A stretch of DNA of 53,507 nucleotides, from contig JAOPXN010000012.1 in assembly GCA_025965155.1 (NCBI GenBank), forward strand, positions 1 through 53,507, in the 5' to 3' direction. Positions 41,358-53,259 of the stretch are shown piece by piece. The stretch comes from Propionibacteriaceae bacterium (GTDB lineage: Bacteria > Actinomycetota > Actinomycetes > Propionibacteriales > Propionibacteriaceae). A program made the translations under genes and the position numbers. Each line of letters starts with the position of its first letter. The stretch's first letter is position 1. The notes under the pieces were generated by a model. It saw nothing but the letters and a program-made list of their open reading frames with translations, was not told the origin of the DNA and made no database searches.

Positions 41358-43280
41358 TCAGCCCAGCCGGCCGAGGACGAGGATGGCGCCGACGACCGCC
41401 GCGCCGGCCACCATGGTCAGCGCATAGGTGCGGACGAAACCGTTCTGTGCTCGACGTAGCCTGGCCGAGATGCCGCCGATTACGGCCGCCGTCCCGTTCA
41501 CGGTGCCGTCGATGCCCGAGTCGTCGACCCGCAGCAGGTTGTGAGTCAGCCGCTGCCCGGGACGCATCAGGAACACCTCGTTGAAGGCGTCGCCGAAGAG
41601 GTCGTTGCGACCGGCGATGGTGAGCGGGGACCGGGTCGCCGGCTGGGTGACCGGGATCTCCTTGCGCGGCCCGAACACCAGCACCGCGACGGCCACCCCG
41701 AGAGCCACCACGATCAGGGTGGCCACGCCGACCATGGAGAAGTGCAGCAGGCTCGGGGCGTGCGCTTCGTCGTGGGCAACCCCGACGGCCGGGTCGAGCC
41801 AGCCGTTGATCCAGTTGTTCAGCACCAGACCGCCGAAAACGGAGCCGACCGCCAGGATGATCAGCGGGACGGTCATCACCGCCGGCGCCTCATGCGGGTG
41901 CACGCCCTTCTCCCACCGCTTCCGGCCGGCGAAGGTCATCAGCACCAGCCGGGTCATGTAGAAGGCGGTCACGCCGGCGCCGAGCAGGGCCAGCACCCCG
42001 ATTGCTGTGTTGCGCTCGAACGCGGCCTCGATGATGTGGTCCTTGGAGTAGTACCCGGAGAAGAACGGGAAGCCGATGATGGCCAGATAGCCGGTGGCGA
42101 AAGTCGCAAAGGTGATCGGCAGGTACTTCGCCAGCCCGCCGTAGTGGCGCATGTTCACGTCGTCGTTCATCGCGTGCATCACCGAGCCGGCGCCGAGGAA
42201 CATGTTGGCCTTGAAGAAGCCGTGGGTGATCAGGTGGAAGATGGCGAACGCGTAGCCCGCCGGGCCGATGCCCGCGGCCAGCATCATGTAGCCGATCTGC
42301 GACATGGTCGATCCGGCCAGCACCTTCTTGATGTCGTCCTTCGCGCAGCCGATCCAGGCCCCGAACAGCAACGTCACCGTACCGACGATCATCACCGCAT
42401 TACTGGCCGCCTGGCTCTCGGCAAAGATGGCGTGGCTGCGGACCACCAGGTAGACACCGGCGGTGACCATGGTGGCCGCGTGGATCAGCGCCGACACCGG
42501 GGTGGGGCCCTCCATCGCGTCCAGCAGCCAGGACTGCAGCGGAACCTGGGCAGACTTGCCGCAGGCCCCCAGCAGCAGCAGCAGGCCCAGCGCCGTGGCG
42601 GTGCGGTCGTCCAGCGAGACCGCACCCGCGTTCACCGCTGTGAACGCCGACGAGCCGAAGGTCGCCAGCATCAGCATGATCGCGATCGACATACCGAGGT
42701 CGCCGACCCGGTTCACCACGAACGCCTTCTTGGCCGCGGTGGCGGCGGTCGGCTTGTGCTGCCAGAAGCCGATCAGCAGGTACGACGCCAGGCCGACCCC
42801 CTCCCAGCCGACGAACAGCACCAGGTAGTTGTCGGCGAGCACCAGCAGCAGCATCGCCGCGATGAAGAGGTTGAGATAGCCGAAGAAACGGCGCCGCTTC
42901 GGGTCGTCCGCCATGTAGCCGATCGAGTAGACGTGGATCAAGCTGCCCACGCCGGTGATCAGCAGAGTGAACAGGATCGACAGCTGGTCGATCTGCAGAC
43001 CGACCTTGACGTCCCAACCTCCGGTCGGGATCCACTGGTACAAGTCGAGCGCCACCGACCGTTCGGACTCAGCCCGGCCGAGCAGCTGGACGAACAGGAG
43101 CAGGCCGAGCACGAACGAAAGGATCGGCGCCACGGTGCCCAGTAGGTGCCCCCACGAGTCGCCGCGCCGGCCGATGAGCAGCAGCACGGCGGCGCTGACC
43201 GCGGGGATGACGATCAGCAGCCACGCGTAGGTGAACAGCCCCGAGGCAGCGACCGGGGTGACGACTTCCAGCAAATTCAT
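41358..43280 (-). CDS. nuoL: NADH-quinone oxidoreductase subunit L
   Basis: A 640-residue subunit, the distal proton pump with the long lateral helix. Blocks seen: [52 protein letters not shown] and [17 protein letters not shown]. Nine bases after nuoK with its own GAGAGG ribosome site. A C-terminal stretch with two final hydrophobic segments matches the usual length. Confidence 0.97.
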   Translation of the reverse strand: MNLLEVVTPVAASGLFTYAWLLIVIPAVSAAVLLLIGRRGDSWGHLLGTVAPILSFVLGLLLFVQLLGRAESERSVALDLYQWIPTGGWDVKVGLQIDQLSILFTLLITGVGSLIHVYSIGYMADDPKRRRFFGYLNLFIAAMLLLVLADNYLVLFVGWEGVGLASYLLIGFWQHKPTAATAAKKAFVVNRVGDLGMSIAIMLMLATFGSSAFTAVNAGAVSLDDRTATALGLLLLLGACGKSAQVPLQSWLLDAMEGPTPVSALIHAATMVTAGVYLVVRSHAIFAESQAASNAVMIVGTVTLLFGAWIGCAKDDIKKVLAGSTMSQIGYMMLAAGIGPAGYAFAIFHLITHGFFKANMFLGAGSVMHAMNDDVNMRHYGGLAKYLPITFATFATGYLAIIGFPFFSGYYSKDHIIEAAFERNTAIGVLALLGAGVTAFYMTRLVLMTFAGRKRWEKGVHPHEAPAVMTVPLIILAVGSVFGGLVLNNWINGWLDPAVGVAHDEAHAPSLLHFSMVGVATLIVVALGVAVAVLVFGPRKEIPVTQPATRSPLTIAGRNDLFGDAFNEVFLMRPGQRLTHNLLRVDDSGIDGTVNGTAAVIGGISARLRRAQNGFVRTYALTMVAGAAVVGAILVLGRLG

Positions 43281-43289
43281 GCCAGCCTC

Positions 43290-43589
43290 TCAGAACTTCA
43301 GCAGGTTCGCGTCGTCGACCGAGGCCGAACGTCGGGTCCGGAAGATGGTGACGATGATGGCCAGGCCCACCACGACCTCGGCGGCTGCGACGACCATGAC
43401 GAAGAACGCCGCGATCTGGCCGTCGAGCTTGCCGTACATCCGGGAGAACGTCACCAGCGCAAGGTTGGCGGCGTTCAACATCAGCTCGACGCACATGAAG
43501 GCGACGATGGCGTTGCGGCGCACCAGGAAGCCGACGGTGCCGATGGTGAACAGCAGCGCCGACAAGACGATGTAGTGCGTCGGGCTCAT
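43290..43589 (-). CDS. nuoK: NADH-quinone oxidoreductase subunit K
   Basis: A 99-residue protein with three membrane helices. The conserved Glu residues in helices two and three are visible in [16 protein letters not shown] and [16 protein letters not shown]. Start overlaps the nuoJ stop (TGATG). Confidence 0.97.
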   Translation of the reverse strand: MSPTHYIVLSALLFTIGTVGFLVRRNAIVAFMCVELMLNAANLALVTFSRMYGKLDGQIAAFFVMVVAAAEVVVGLAIIVTIFRTRRSASVDDANLLKF

Positions 43590-44443
43590 CAGTTCTTCTC
43601 CCCCGGGCTCGGGATCTGTCGTGGCCGCTCGGTGTCGGGATGGTCGCCTCCGTCGGGCGAGATCGCCCGGACCGTCTCGTCGACCGGTTCAACCAGGTCG
43701 GAGCTGTTGGCGACGGTGCCGCGCGCCCGCAGCGTGGCCGACACCGACCGCTCCGCGATCGACCCGTCCGGAAGCAGCGCAGGGGTGTCGACCGCGTTGT
43801 GGCGAGCGAAGACGCCGGGGGTGGGCAGCGGGCCGGGGTGCTCGCCGGTTTCGGCGTACCGCCGCATCCGCTGCCGGACCAGGTCGCCCTGGCTCGGACG
43901 CTTGGTGAGCCGTTCCCGGTGCGCCAGCACCATGGCACCGACGGCGGCGGTGATCAACAGCGCCGAGGTGGTCTCGAAGACGAACACGTACCGGTTGAAC
44001 AGCAGCGCGGCCAGGCCCGGGACGTTGCCTCCCTCCGCGCTGTTGGCAGCGGCCAGACCCACCGGGTCGCCGACGATGGCGTTGCCGACCGCAAACACCA
44101 GCAGCGCGGCAAACCCGAGGCCGGCCACGGCTGCCAGGCCGCGCTGGCCCTTGATCGTCTCCACCAGCGAGTCGGCCGTGTCCACCCCGACCAGCATCAG
44201 CACGAACAGGAACAGCATCAAGATGGCGCCGGTGTAGACGATGATCTGCACCGCGAACAGGAACGGGGCCTCCTGGGCTGCGTACTGCACCGCCAGCGAG
44301 ATCATCACCGCCGCCAGGCACAGTGCGGAGTGCACCGGCTTCTTCGACAACACCATGCCGAGCGCGCCGAGAATCATCACCGGCGCCAGCAGCCAGAAAG
44401 CAACGGCCGCGCCGGTCACCATCGGCACCATGATCATGGTCAT
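43589..44443 (-). CDS. nuoJ: NADH-quinone oxidoreductase subunit J
   Basis: A 284-residue subunit with five membrane helices in the first 175 residues ([21 protein letters not shown] is the pi-bulge helix region) and a polar C-terminal tail of about 100 residues, long for NuoJ. The frame is open upstream through nuoI, but the ATG at 44443 overlaps the nuoI stop (ATGA) and gives the family start. Tail function is unknown. Confidence 0.94.
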   Translation of the reverse strand: MTMIMVPMVTGAAVAFWLLAPVMILGALGMVLSKKPVHSALCLAAVMISLAVQYAAQEAPFLFAVQIIVYTGAILMLFLFVLMLVGVDTADSLVETIKGQRGLAAVAGLGFAALLVFAVGNAIVGDPVGLAAANSAEGGNVPGLAALLFNRYVFVFETTSALLITAAVGAMVLAHRERLTKRPSQGDLVRQRMRRYAETGEHPGPLPTPGVFARHNAVDTPALLPDGSIAERSVSATLRARGTVANSSDLVEPVDETVRAISPDGGDHPDTERPRQIPSPGEKN

Positions 44444-45015
44444 CGCCTGATCCCCTGGTTGATCTTCTTCGGCTCGGCTGCACTGATGTCGCCGGCCCGG
44501 TCGTCGGGTCTGCCGCTGCTGGGCAGGCCAAGGAAGTAGCTCTTCTCGTCGTCCCCGAGCCGCCGCGGGTGCGGTGGCGGTTCCATCCCGGGCAGCAGTG
44601 GAGCCAGCAGGTCGGACTTCTCGTAGATCAGCTTGGCCCGGCTGTCGTCGGCCAGCTCGAACTCGTTGGTCATGGTGAGGGCACGGGTCGGGCAGGCCTC
44701 GATGCACAGCCCGCAGAGGATGCAGCGCAGATAGTTGATCTGGTAGACCCGGCCGTACCGCTCCCCCGGCGAATAACGCTCCTCGTCGGTGTTCTGCGCG
44801 CCCTCGACATAGATGGCATCGGCCGGGCAGGCCCAGGCGCACAGCTCGCAGCCGACGCACTTCTCCAGTCCGTCCGGCCAGCGGTTGAGCTGGTGCCGGC
44901 CGTGGAAACGCGGAGCTGTGACCTTCGGCTTGAGCGGGTAGTCCTCGGTGAAGGTCTTGCGGAACATCGTCTTGAAGGTGACCCCAAAACCGGCGATCGG
45001 ATCAAGCAACCCCAT
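44440..45015 (-). CDS. nuoI: NADH-quinone oxidoreductase subunit I
   Basis: A 191-residue ferredoxin-type subunit carrying clusters N6a and N6b: C53-C56-C59-C63 and C98-C101-C104-C108. N-terminal [15 protein letters not shown] is the membrane-facing helix absent in the short second copy at 10504. Start overlaps the nuoH stop (TGATG). Confidence 0.97.
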   Translation of the reverse strand: MGLLDPIAGFGVTFKTMFRKTFTEDYPLKPKVTAPRFHGRHQLNRWPDGLEKCVGCELCAWACPADAIYVEGAQNTDEERYSPGERYGRVYQINYLRCILCGLCIEACPTRALTMTNEFELADDSRAKLIYEKSDLLAPLLPGMEPPPHPRRLGDDEKSYFLGLPSSGRPDDRAGDISAAEPKKINQGIRR

Positions 45016-46412
45016 CAGGAGTCAACCCCATTCTCATCAGTACTCGACCGTGCATCAGTGCTCGCACGTGAACGTCGCGGCGTCGGCTCGGTCTCGGCTT
45101 CGTCGCCGCTCAGCACACCCGCCAGCTCCGGCAGCTGCTGGCCGCCCATCGGTGGTACCGGGTAGCCGCCGGCGAATGCGTCGAACTCGGCTACCGGCTC
45201 AGCGCGCTCCTCCTCGACCTCCTTGCCGCCGAAGAAGGACGCAGCCAGCAGGGCCACCAGCACGATGCCGGCCACGACCCAGAAGGCGCGACTGCTGAAC
45301 CAGCCCTCGGCGTTGCCGACCCGGAAGGTGGCGACGGCGATGATCCAGACCAGCGAGATCGGGATCAGCCAGCGCCAGCCGAACCGCATGAACTGGTCGT
45401 ACCGCATCCGCGGCAGCGTGCCACGCAGCCAGACGAAGATGAACAAGAAGACCAAGATCTTCAGTACGAACCAGAGCACACCCCAGTAACCGGAGTCGGC
45501 GCCGGGGATCAGGTTGAACGGGAACGGTGCGTGCCAGCCGCCGAGGAACAACGTGGTGGCCAGCGCGGACACCGTGATCATGTTCATGTACTCAGCCATG
45601 AAGAACATGGCGAACCGCATCGAGGAGTACTCGGTGTGGAAGCCGCCGACCAGCTCGCCCTCGGCCTCGGGAAGGTCGAAGGGGGCACGGTTGGTCTCAC
45701 CGACCATCGAGATCAGGTAGATCACGAACGACGGGATCAACACCACCGCGTACCAGCTGGGCAGCGGCATTTCGAAGCCGAACAGCGACACATGCTGCAC
45801 CTGCGTCTGCGCCTCGACGATCTCCGAAGTCGACATCGACCTGGCGTAGAGGAAGACCGCAACCAGCGCCAGCCCCATCGCGACCTCGTAGCTGATCACC
45901 TGGGCGCTGGAGCGCAGAGCGCCGAGCAGCGCGTAGGTGGAGCCTGAGGACCAGCCGGCGAGCACGATCCCGTAGACGCCGATGGAGGCGACGGCGACGA
46001 TGAACAGCACCGACACCGGCAGGTCGGTCACCTGCAGCGGCGTACTGATGTCGGTGAACGGCACCTTGACCACACCCGCGATCGGAATCACCGCAAATGC
46101 CGTGATGGCCGGGATCGCGGTCACGAAGGGCGCCAGCATGAAGACGACCTTGTCGGCCGCCTTCGGCGTGAAGTCCTCCTTGAACATCAGCTTCATACCG
46201 TCGGCCAGGGACTGTAGCAGACCGAACGGGCCGTTCATGGTGGGACCCTTGCGGTGCTGCATCAAGGCCACCACGCGACGTTCGTACCAGATGGTGAACA
46301 GGGTCATCAGGAGCAGCAGAACGAAGGCGAACAGCGCCTTCAGCACGACGACCCACCACGGGTCGGCGCCGAAGATGGTCAGATCCATCAGGACCGGTCC
46401 GGTCGCACTCAT
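45015..46412 (-). CDS. nuoH: NADH-quinone oxidoreductase subunit H
   Basis: A 465-residue membrane subunit that forms much of the quinone tunnel. [31 protein letters not shown] and [25 protein letters not shown] are conserved tunnel segments. A charged C-terminal tail of about 80 residues extends past the last helix. Start overlaps nuoG (ATGA). Confidence 0.97.
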   Translation of the reverse strand: MSATGPVLMDLTIFGADPWWVVVLKALFAFVLLLLMTLFTIWYERRVVALMQHRKGPTMNGPFGLLQSLADGMKLMFKEDFTPKAADKVVFMLAPFVTAIPAITAFAVIPIAGVVKVPFTDISTPLQVTDLPVSVLFIVAVASIGVYGIVLAGWSSGSTYALLGALRSSAQVISYEVAMGLALVAVFLYARSMSTSEIVEAQTQVQHVSLFGFEMPLPSWYAVVLIPSFVIYLISMVGETNRAPFDLPEAEGELVGGFHTEYSSMRFAMFFMAEYMNMITVSALATTLFLGGWHAPFPFNLIPGADSGYWGVLWFVLKILVFLFIFVWLRGTLPRMRYDQFMRFGWRWLIPISLVWIIAVATFRVGNAEGWFSSRAFWVVAGIVLVALLAASFFGGKEVEEERAEPVAEFDAFAGGYPVPPMGGQQLPELAGVLSGDEAETEPTPRRSRASTDARSSTDENGVDS

Positions 46413-48877
46413 GATCCCGCTCCTGTCCTGTCGACGGGTTCCGCGTCAGGCTGCGCCGCGGGTCCGATGGTCACGATGTCACCCGCCGACGCGGCCAGGT
46501 GCTCCGACACGGCGAGCCCGGGCGCCCGGTTGGGGACCCAGACCACGCCGTCGGTCATGGTCGGCACGATCTCGACCGGCAGGGTGAGCGATCCCCGGTC
46601 GTTTCCGATGATCACCCGTCCGTCGACTCCGCCGTCCGCGGCGGTTCTGGCGCTCATCCGCGCCACCGGGGTACGGGCGGTCGCCCGCAGCGGGCCCTCG
46701 CCATCCAACGCCCGGCTCGCGTCCAAGGCCAGCCGCCAGGTCGCCAGCACCGCAGTGCCGTGACCGGGCCTGCCGACCCGGGCCGGTTCGATCCGCGGCG
46801 CGGCGGGACGCTGGCCCTCCCACCGGCCCAGCTCCAGCAGTTCGGCCCGTGCGCGGGCCGCGTTCCGCAGCCCCAGGTCCGAGCCCATCCCGTCGGCCAG
46901 AGCGGACAGCACCCGCAGGTCGGTCATCGAGTTGTTCTTCTCGATCACCACCTCGAACCGACGGTGCCGACCCTCCCAGTTCATGAAGCTGCCGGCGCGT
47001 TCCTCGATCAGCGAGACCGGGAACACCACGTCGGCGCGCTCGGTCACCAGCGAGGCCCGGGCCTCGATGCTGACCACGAAGCCTGCGGCCTCCAAGCCGT
47101 CGATCGCGACCTGCGGGTCGATGAAGTCGCTCGGGTCGACGCCGGCGACGATCAGCGCGGCCAGCTCGCGGTTGGCTGCCGAGATCAACATCTCGTCGGC
47201 GTCCCGGCCCTCCAGCGACGGCACCGCGTCGACGGACCAGGTGGTCGCCGTGTCGATCCGCGCCGCCGCGTCGGACACCGGGCGTCCTCCCGGCAGCAGG
47301 TTCGGCAGGCAGCCCGCCTCGATAGCGCCGCGGTCACCGGCGCGACGCGGGATCCAGGCCAGCCGGGCGCCGGTCTGCTGGCTCAAGGACAGCACCGCGC
47401 TCAACGCGCCGGAGGATTGGGCCGCCCGCTCGCCGACCAGGATCACCGAGCGGCTGTCCAGCACCACGTCCGCCGGCAAGTGCTCGAGCACCGACGCCTC
47501 GGCCCCGGGCACGGTCGGGATCAAGGTGGCGCCCATCTTGCGGGCGCCGTTGCTCAGGTACGGGGCCAACGTCCAAGACGTCAGACCCTTCTTGCGGAAC
47601 GCCTTGCGCAGCCGCAGGAAGACGGTGCCCGCTTCCTCCTCCGGCTCGAAGGAGACCATCAGCACCGAGGAGGCGCGTTCGAGCTCGGCGTAAGTGACGC
47701 CCCAGTCGCCCCAGAGCGGGCCGGTGCCCGCCACCGTGGCGGCCAGGAAGTCGGCCTCCTCGGCCGTGTGCGGCCGGGACCGGAAGTCGATGTTGTTGGT
47801 ACCGAGCACCGAGCGGGCGAACTTGGAGTAGCCGTACGCGTCCTCCAAGGTGAGCCGGCCGCCGGTGAGCACACCGACCGAGCTGCCGGCCGCAGCCAGA
47901 CCACGGACCGCGACGTCGATGGCCTCTGGCCAGGAGGCCGGACGGAGCGCGCCGTCCTCGCGGACCAGCGGACGCGTCAGCCGGTCCTCGCCGCGGCCGT
48001 AGCGGAAGGCGAAGCGGTCCTTGTCGGTGATCCACTCCTCGTTCACCTCGGGGTCGTCCCCGGCCAGCCGGCGCATCACGATGCCGCGGCGGTGGTCCAC
48101 CCGGATCGCTGAGCCGCAGGCATCGTGCTCGGCCACCGAGGGCGTGGACACCAGGTCGAACGGACGGGAGCGGAACCGGTACGCGGCGCTGGTCAGCGCC
48201 CCCACCGGGCAGATCTGAATGGTGTTACCGGAGAAGTAGCTCTCGAACGGCTGCCGCTCGTAGATGCCTACCTGCTGCAGCGCGCCGCGTTCGATCAAGG
48301 TGATGAACGGGTCGCCGGCAACCTGCTCGGAGAAGCGGGTGCAGCGTGCGCACAGGACGCAACGCTCACGGTCGAGCAGCACCTGCGCGGAGATGTTGAT
48401 CGGCTTCGGGTAGGTGCGCTTGACATCGGTAAACCGCGTCTCGCCGTTGCCGTGCGACATTGCCTGGTTCTGCAGCGGGCACTCGCCACCCTTGTCGCAG
48501 ATCGGGCAGTCCAACGGGTGGTTGATCAGCAGAAACTCCAGCTGGCCGTGCTGGGCCTTGTCGGCGACCGGCGACGTCACCTGGGTCTTGATCACCATTC
48601 CCGGAGCCACCTCGATGGTGCAGGAGGCCTGCGGCTTCGGCATCCCGCGTCCGTTACCGGCGTCGGGAATCTCGACCAGACACTGGCGGCAGGCGCCGAC
48701 CGGGTCCAGCAATGGGTGGTCGCAGAAACGCGGAATGTCGATGCCGATCAGCTCGGCGGCGCGGATCACCAGCGTGCCCTTGGGCACCGACACCTCGACG
48801 TCGTCGATGGTCAGCGTCACCAGGTCCTCACGCGGGGCGAGCTCGTCGCCGGTTTTGGCGTCAGCCGTGACGGTCAT
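46409..48877 (-). CDS. nuoG: NADH-quinone oxidoreductase subunit G
   Basis: An 822-residue subunit. The N1b [2Fe-2S] ligands are C52, C63, C66, C86. N5 uses H120, C124, C127, C133 and N4 uses C173, C176, C179, C223. The off-path cluster N7 site found in many bacterial NuoG proteins is lost: the expected CEHC...C pattern reads AEHDACGS (249-256) and the last ligand is Thr (ITDKDR, about 284). The remaining 500 residues are the molybdopterin-like domain. Start overlaps the nuoF stop (TGATG). Confidence 0.96.
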   Translation of the reverse strand: MTVTADAKTGDELAPREDLVTLTIDDVEVSVPKGTLVIRAAELIGIDIPRFCDHPLLDPVGACRQCLVEIPDAGNGRGMPKPQASCTIEVAPGMVIKTQVTSPVADKAQHGQLEFLLINHPLDCPICDKGGECPLQNQAMSHGNGETRFTDVKRTYPKPINISAQVLLDRERCVLCARCTRFSEQVAGDPFITLIERGALQQVGIYERQPFESYFSGNTIQICPVGALTSAAYRFRSRPFDLVSTPSVAEHDACGSAIRVDHRRGIVMRRLAGDDPEVNEEWITDKDRFAFRYGRGEDRLTRPLVREDGALRPASWPEAIDVAVRGLAAAGSSVGVLTGGRLTLEDAYGYSKFARSVLGTNNIDFRSRPHTAEEADFLAATVAGTGPLWGDWGVTYAELERASSVLMVSFEPEEEAGTVFLRLRKAFRKKGLTSWTLAPYLSNGARKMGATLIPTVPGAEASVLEHLPADVVLDSRSVILVGERAAQSSGALSAVLSLSQQTGARLAWIPRRAGDRGAIEAGCLPNLLPGGRPVSDAAARIDTATTWSVDAVPSLEGRDADEMLISAANRELAALIVAGVDPSDFIDPQVAIDGLEAAGFVVSIEARASLVTERADVVFPVSLIEERAGSFMNWEGRHRRFEVVIEKNNSMTDLRVLSALADGMGSDLGLRNAARARAELLELGRWEGQRPAAPRIEPARVGRPGHGTAVLATWRLALDASRALDGEGPLRATARTPVARMSARTAADGGVDGRVIIGNDRGSLTLPVEIVPTMTDGVVWVPNRAPGLAVSEHLAASAGDIVTIGPAAQPDAEPVDRTGAGS

Positions 48878-50211
48878 CAGTGCGCTCCTGCAGATGTGGT
48901 CGCCGCGGCCGGTTCGCGGACGAAGATGGTGCTCCGCTCGTAGGGGAACAGCTCCCAGGCCGGAGTGTGCATGGCGGCCTCGAACTCCTCGCGGAAGAAC
49001 TTGATCGCCGAGGTGATCGGGGAGGTGGCGCCGTCACCGAGAGCGCAGAAGGAGCGGCCGAGGATGTTGTCGCACAGGTCGAGCAGCTTCTCGATGTCAC
49101 CCTCCTCGCCGTGCCCGGCCTCCATCCGCTTCAGGATCTGGACCAGCCACCAGGTGCCCTCCCGGCACGGGGTGCACTTGCCGCAGGACTCGTGCTTGTA
49201 GAACTCGGTCCAGCGCAGCACGGTACGGACCACGGAGGTGGTTTCGTCGAAGCACTGCAAGGCTTTGGTGCCGAGCATCGACTTGACGCTGGCCACGCCC
49301 TCGTAGTCCAACGGGATGTCCAGGTGTTCGGCGGTCAGCAGTGGGGTGGACGAGCCGCCCGGGGTCCAGAACTTCAGCTGGTGCCCGTCGCGGATACCGC
49401 CGGCGACGTCGAGCAGCTGCCGCAGGGTGATGCCCAGCGGGGCCTCGAACTGGCCGGGTGAGTTCACGTGACCGGACAGCGAGTAGATCGTCATGCCCTT
49501 GGACTTCTCGGTCCCCATCGAGGCGAACCAGTCGGCTCCGCCGTTGATGATGGCCGGGACCGAGGCGATCGACTCCACGTTGTTGATCACGGTCGGGCTG
49601 GCGTAGAGACCAGCCACCGCGGGAAACGGCGGGCGCAGCCGGGGTTGGCCGCGACGGCCCTCCAGCGAGTCCAGCAGCGCGGTCTCCTCACCGCAGATGT
49701 ACGCACCGGCTCCGGCGTGCACCACGATCTCCAGGTCGTAACCGGTACCCAGGATGTTGCGGCCCGCATAGCCGGCCGAGTAGGCCTCGCGGACCGCCTG
49801 CTGCAGCCGACGGACGACGTGCAGCACCTCGCCCCGGACGTAGATGAAGGCATACGCGGCCCGGATCGCGTAGGCGGCGATGATCACGCCCTCAACCAGG
49901 GTGTGCGGGCTCGCCATCATCAGCGGCATGTCCTTGCAGGTGCCCGGCTCGGACTCGTCAGCGTTCACCACCAGGTACTTCGGCTTCGGGTTGTCCTGTG
50001 GGATGAAGCTCCACTTCATCCCGGTCGGGAAGCCGGCCCCGCCACGCCCGCGCAGTCCGGAGTCCTTGACGACGCCGACCACGTCGGCGGGCTCCATCAC
50101 CAACGCCTTCCGTAGCGCGGAGTAGCCGCCGACGCGCTCGTAGTTCACCAGCTTCCAGGCACGCTCGTCACCCCAGTTGGCGGTCAGTACCGGGGTCAGC
50201 AGATCGGTCAT
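48877..50211 (-). CDS. nuoF: NADH-quinone oxidoreductase subunit F
   Basis: A 444-residue subunit with the NADH and FMN sites. GLRGRGGAGFPTGMKWSF (about 52-69) is the FMN loop, CGEETALLDSLEGRRGQPRLRPPFP the NADH-binding region, and ESCGKCTPCREGT carries three of the four N3 ligands (C343, C346, C349). Overlaps nuoE by ATGA. Confidence 0.97.
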   Translation of the reverse strand: MTDLLTPVLTANWGDERAWKLVNYERVGGYSALRKALVMEPADVVGVVKDSGLRGRGGAGFPTGMKWSFIPQDNPKPKYLVVNADESEPGTCKDMPLMMASPHTLVEGVIIAAYAIRAAYAFIYVRGEVLHVVRRLQQAVREAYSAGYAGRNILGTGYDLEIVVHAGAGAYICGEETALLDSLEGRRGQPRLRPPFPAVAGLYASPTVINNVESIASVPAIINGGADWFASMGTEKSKGMTIYSLSGHVNSPGQFEAPLGITLRQLLDVAGGIRDGHQLKFWTPGGSSTPLLTAEHLDIPLDYEGVASVKSMLGTKALQCFDETTSVVRTVLRWTEFYKHESCGKCTPCREGTWWLVQILKRMEAGHGEEGDIEKLLDLCDNILGRSFCALGDGATSPITSAIKFFREEFEAAMHTPAWELFPYERSTIFVREPAAATTSAGAH

Positions 50212-51032
50212 TCGGCGTGCTCCTCACCGTTCGAGCCCTGGTCGGCATCCGGATCCGGTACGGGCGGGGCCGACCAGCCCTTCTCGCGGGCAATTCTCAA
50301 GCCCAGCAGGGATTGCGGTCCGGCCGTCGGGCCTTCGTCGGCGCGGCCGTCGGGGAATCCGGCCAGCACCCGTTCGGCCTGCTTCCAGGTGCAAACCCGG
50401 GCGCCACGGGTCGAGGTGATCTCCTCGCCGGTCCGCAGCGCGTCGACCACCTCCCGGGCGGAGTCGGGCGTGGTGTTGTCGAAGAACTCCCAGTTCACCA
50501 TCATCACTGGCGCGAAGTCGCAGGCGGCGTTGCACTCCAGGTGCTCGAGAGTGATCCTGCCGTCATCGGTGGTCTCGTCGTTGCCGATCCCCAGATGATC
50601 TTGGAGTGCGGAGTAGACCTCGTCTCCGCCCATGATCGCGCAGAGTGCAGTGGTACAGACACCGACGTGGTACTCCCCGACCGGGCGCCGTTTGTACATC
50701 GTGTAGAAGGTGGCGACGCCGCTGACCTCGGCCGGAGTGAGGTCGAGGATCTGAGCGCAGGCCTCGATACCCGCCGGCGTGATGCGCCCCTCGACACTCT
50801 GCACCAGGTGCAGCATCGGCAACAGCGCCGACCGGGCCTGCGGGTAGCGCCCGGCGATGGAGCGCATCTCCTCCACGGTGGCCTCGGTCAGCAGGGTCTG
50901 GTACTCGGAGAAGTCGATGCTCGGCTCGTCGAAGTGGGTCTTGAACTTGCCGTGCCCGACCAGCTCCTCGCTGGCGATGTCACCAGCCGGGTGCCCGCTG
51001 CGGGCCCCCGGTCCCTGCGGCTCAATACTCAT
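50208..51032 (-). CDS. nuoE: NADH-quinone oxidoreductase subunit E
   Basis: A 274-residue thioredoxin-like subunit with [2Fe-2S] cluster N1a. All ligands are visible: C126 and C131 in [14 protein letters not shown]167 and C171 in [10 protein letters not shown]. The final 50 residues are a polar extension beyond the fold. Overlaps nuoD by ATGA. Confidence 0.97.
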   Translation of the reverse strand: MSIEPQGPGARSGHPAGDIASEELVGHGKFKTHFDEPSIDFSEYQTLLTEATVEEMRSIAGRYPQARSALLPMLHLVQSVEGRITPAGIEACAQILDLTPAEVSGVATFYTMYKRRPVGEYHVGVCTTALCAIMGGDEVYSALQDHLGIGNDETTDDGRITLEHLECNAACDFAPVMMVNWEFFDNTTPDSAREVVDALRTGEEITSTRGARVCTWKQAERVLAGFPDGRADEGPTAGPQSLLGLRIAREKGWSAPPVPDPDADQGSNGEEHAE

Positions 51033-52393
51033 CGGTCGACACCCCCCATGACCGGGTCAAGGCTGGCCACAGCCACGACAACGTCGGACACCATCGACCC
51101 CTCACACAGGGCAGGCATGGCCTGCAGGTTGACAAAGCTCGGGTCGCGGAAGTGCGCCCGGAAGGGCTTGGTGCCACCGTCGGACACGACGTGTGCGCCG
51201 AGCTCACCGCGCGGGCTCTCGATCGGCACGTACGCCTGACCCGCCGGAACCCGGAAACCTTCGGTGACCAGCTTGAAGTGGTGGATCAGGGCCTCCATGG
51301 ACTCGCCCATGATGTGCTTGATGTGTTCGTTGGAATTGCCCATGCCGTCGGATCCGACCGACAGTTGCGCCGGCCAGGCGATCTTGCGGTCACCGATCAT
51401 CACCGGGTCGCCCTGCATCTTCTCCAGCCGTGACACGCACTGCTCGACGATCTTGAGGCTCTCCCACATCTCGTTCAACCGGACCCGGAAACGGCCGTAA
51501 GCGTCCGGGGTGTCCCAGGTCTGGACCTCGAAGTCGTACGTCTCGTACCCGCAGTAGGGCTGCTTCTTGCGCAGGTCCCAGTCGTAGCCGGTGGAGCGCA
51601 GCGGCGGGCCAGTGATCCCCAGTGCCAGGCAGCCGGCCAGGTCCAGGTAGCCGACGTCTTGCAGCCGGCCCTTGAAGATCGGGTTCTCGTTGCAGAAGGC
51701 GGCGTACTCGGGCAGGTGCTTCTTCATCCAGGAGACGAGATCCTTCAGATGATCAAGCGCGTTGTCCGGCAGGTCGTTCGCCACGCCGCCGGGCCGGATG
51801 TAGCCGTGGTTCATCCGCAGCCCGGTGATCAGCTCGAAGGCGTCCAGCACCTTCTCCCGCTCCCGGAACCCGATCGTCATCACGGTCAGCGCGCCGATCT
51901 CCATTCCGCCGGTGGCGATGCAGACCAGATGCGAGGAGATCCGGTTGAGCTCCATCATCATCACCCGGATGACGTTGGCCTTCTCCGGGACCTGGTCCTC
52001 GATGTCCAGCAGCCGTTCCACGCCGAGGCAGTACGTCGTCTCGTTGTGCAGCGGCGCGAGGTAGTCCATCCGGGTGCAGAAGGTGACGCCCTGGGTCCAG
52101 GAGCGGAACTCCATGTTCTTCTCGATACCGGTGTGGAGATAGCCGATTCCGCAGCGGGCCTCGTGGACCGACTCGCCCTCCATCTCCAAGATCAGCCGCA
52201 GAACTCCGTGGGTGGAGGGATGCTGCGGCCCCATGTTGACCACGATCCGCTCGTCGCCGCGTTCGGCCTGCTCGGACACGATCGAGTCCCAGTCCTGGCC
52301 GGTGACGGTGTAGACCCGGCCCTCGGCCGCGTCAGCGGCCGCACCGTACGGATCCCCGGCGGGGTTGGACCCGCCCGCAGTGAAGGTTGTCAT
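51029..52393 (-). CDS. nuoD: NADH-quinone oxidoreductase subunit D
   Basis: A 454-residue subunit that forms the quinone site with Nuo[21 protein letters not shown] and [18 protein letters not shown] are the conserved early blocks, and the expected C-terminal [14 protein letters not shown] is present. Start overlaps the nuoC stop as TGATG. Confidence 0.97.
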   Translation of the reverse strand: MTTFTAGGSNPAGDPYGAAADAAEGRVYTVTGQDWDSIVSEQAERGDERIVVNMGPQHPSTHGVLRLILEMEGESVHEARCGIGYLHTGIEKNMEFRSWTQGVTFCTRMDYLAPLHNETTYCLGVERLLDIEDQVPEKANVIRVMMMELNRISSHLVCIATGGMEIGALTVMTIGFREREKVLDAFELITGLRMNHGYIRPGGVANDLPDNALDHLKDLVSWMKKHLPEYAAFCNENPIFKGRLQDVGYLDLAGCLALGITGPPLRSTGYDWDLRKKQPYCGYETYDFEVQTWDTPDAYGRFRVRLNEMWESLKIVEQCVSRLEKMQGDPVMIGDRKIAWPAQLSVGSDGMGNSNEHIKHIMGESMEALIHHFKLVTEGFRVPAGQAYVPIESPRGELGAHVVSDGGTKPFRAHFRDPSFVNLQAMPALCEGSMVSDVVVAVASLDPVMGGVDR

Positions 52394-53259
52394 CAGTTGT
52401 AGCTCCTTCGCTGGTCGGGGGGCGGGATGCTGGCGCCCTTGTACTCCACCGGGATGCCTCCCAGCGGATAGTCCTTCCGCTGCGGGTGGCCGGGCCAGTC
52501 GTCCGGCATCAAGATCCTGGTCAGGGCGGGATGCCCGTCGAAGACGATGCCGAACATGTCGTAGGTCTCGCGCTCGTGCCAGTCCGCGGTCGGGTAGGTC
52601 GGCACCACGGAAGGGATGTGCGGGTCCGAGTCGGGTGCGGACACCTCGAGCCGGATGCGCCGGTTGTAGGTCATCGACTGCAGGTGGTAGACCGCATGCA
52701 GCTCACTCCCGGTGTCGGCCGGGTAGTGCACTCCGGAGACGCTGCTGCAGAACTCGAACCGCAGATGGGCGTCGTCGCGGAGGTGCCGGACCAGGCCAAA
52801 CAAATGCTCGCGGGCGACGTGGAAGGTGATCTCGCCGCGGTGGATGACCACCTTGGTGATCACCTCGCCGTAGTTGGGCACCAGGGTGCCGATCCGCTCG
52901 TACACCTGGTCCCACCAGCCGCCGAACGGTGGCTCGGACGCAGCCGGGAACTCGATGGTGCGGCTGAGCCCGCCGTACCCGGAGGTGTCGCCGGTGCCCT
53001 GGACACCGAACATGCCCTCCCGGACCTCGATCACCTCAGCGGTGCCACCACCCGCGCCGACGACCTCGGCCTCGCTGCTCTGCGCCTCGGTCTCCTCGCT
53101 GGACACCTCAGGGGCCGAACCGACCAGGGACTCCGGTCGGGTGCCTGCGTCGGGCGCGGACTCACCCTCAGGCGTCGCGCCCTTGATCGGCGCTTTCTGA
53201 TCGGACTCCGCGTTGAGCGGGGTGTCACCGGGGCCCGGCGTGGGGTTGGACCCGCTCAT
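52393..53259 (-). CDS. nuoC: NADH-quinone oxidoreductase subunit C
   Basis: A 288-residue 30 kDa subunit. Residues 1-75 are an acidic, Pro/Ser/Glu-rich extension before [22 protein letters not shown]. The signature [20 protein letters not shown] is followed by the RKDYPLGG end. The ATG at 53259 overlaps the nuoB stop (ATGA); the frame is open further upstream as a shadow of nuoB. Compare with the short second copy at 10815, which lacks the GHP segment. Confidence 0.95.
   Translation of the reverse strand: MSGSNPTPGPGDTPLNAESDQKAPIKGATPEGESAPDAGTRPESLVGSAPEVSSEETEAQSSEAEVVGAGGGTAEVIEVREGMFGVQGTGDTSGYGGLSRTIEFPAASEPPFGGWWDQVYERIGTLVPNYGEVITKVVIHRGEITFHVAREHLFGLVRHLRDDAHLRFEFCSSVSGVHYPADTGSELHAVYHLQSMTYNRRIRLEVSAPDSDPHIPSVVPTYPTADWHERETYDMFGIVFDGHPALTRILMPDDWPGHPQRKDYPLGGIPVEYKGASIPPPDQRRSYN

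Noticed and set aside
41541-43145. A 534-codon plus-strand frame across nuoL
   Set aside because: Antisense shadow of nuoL with His/Gln/Asp-rich content.
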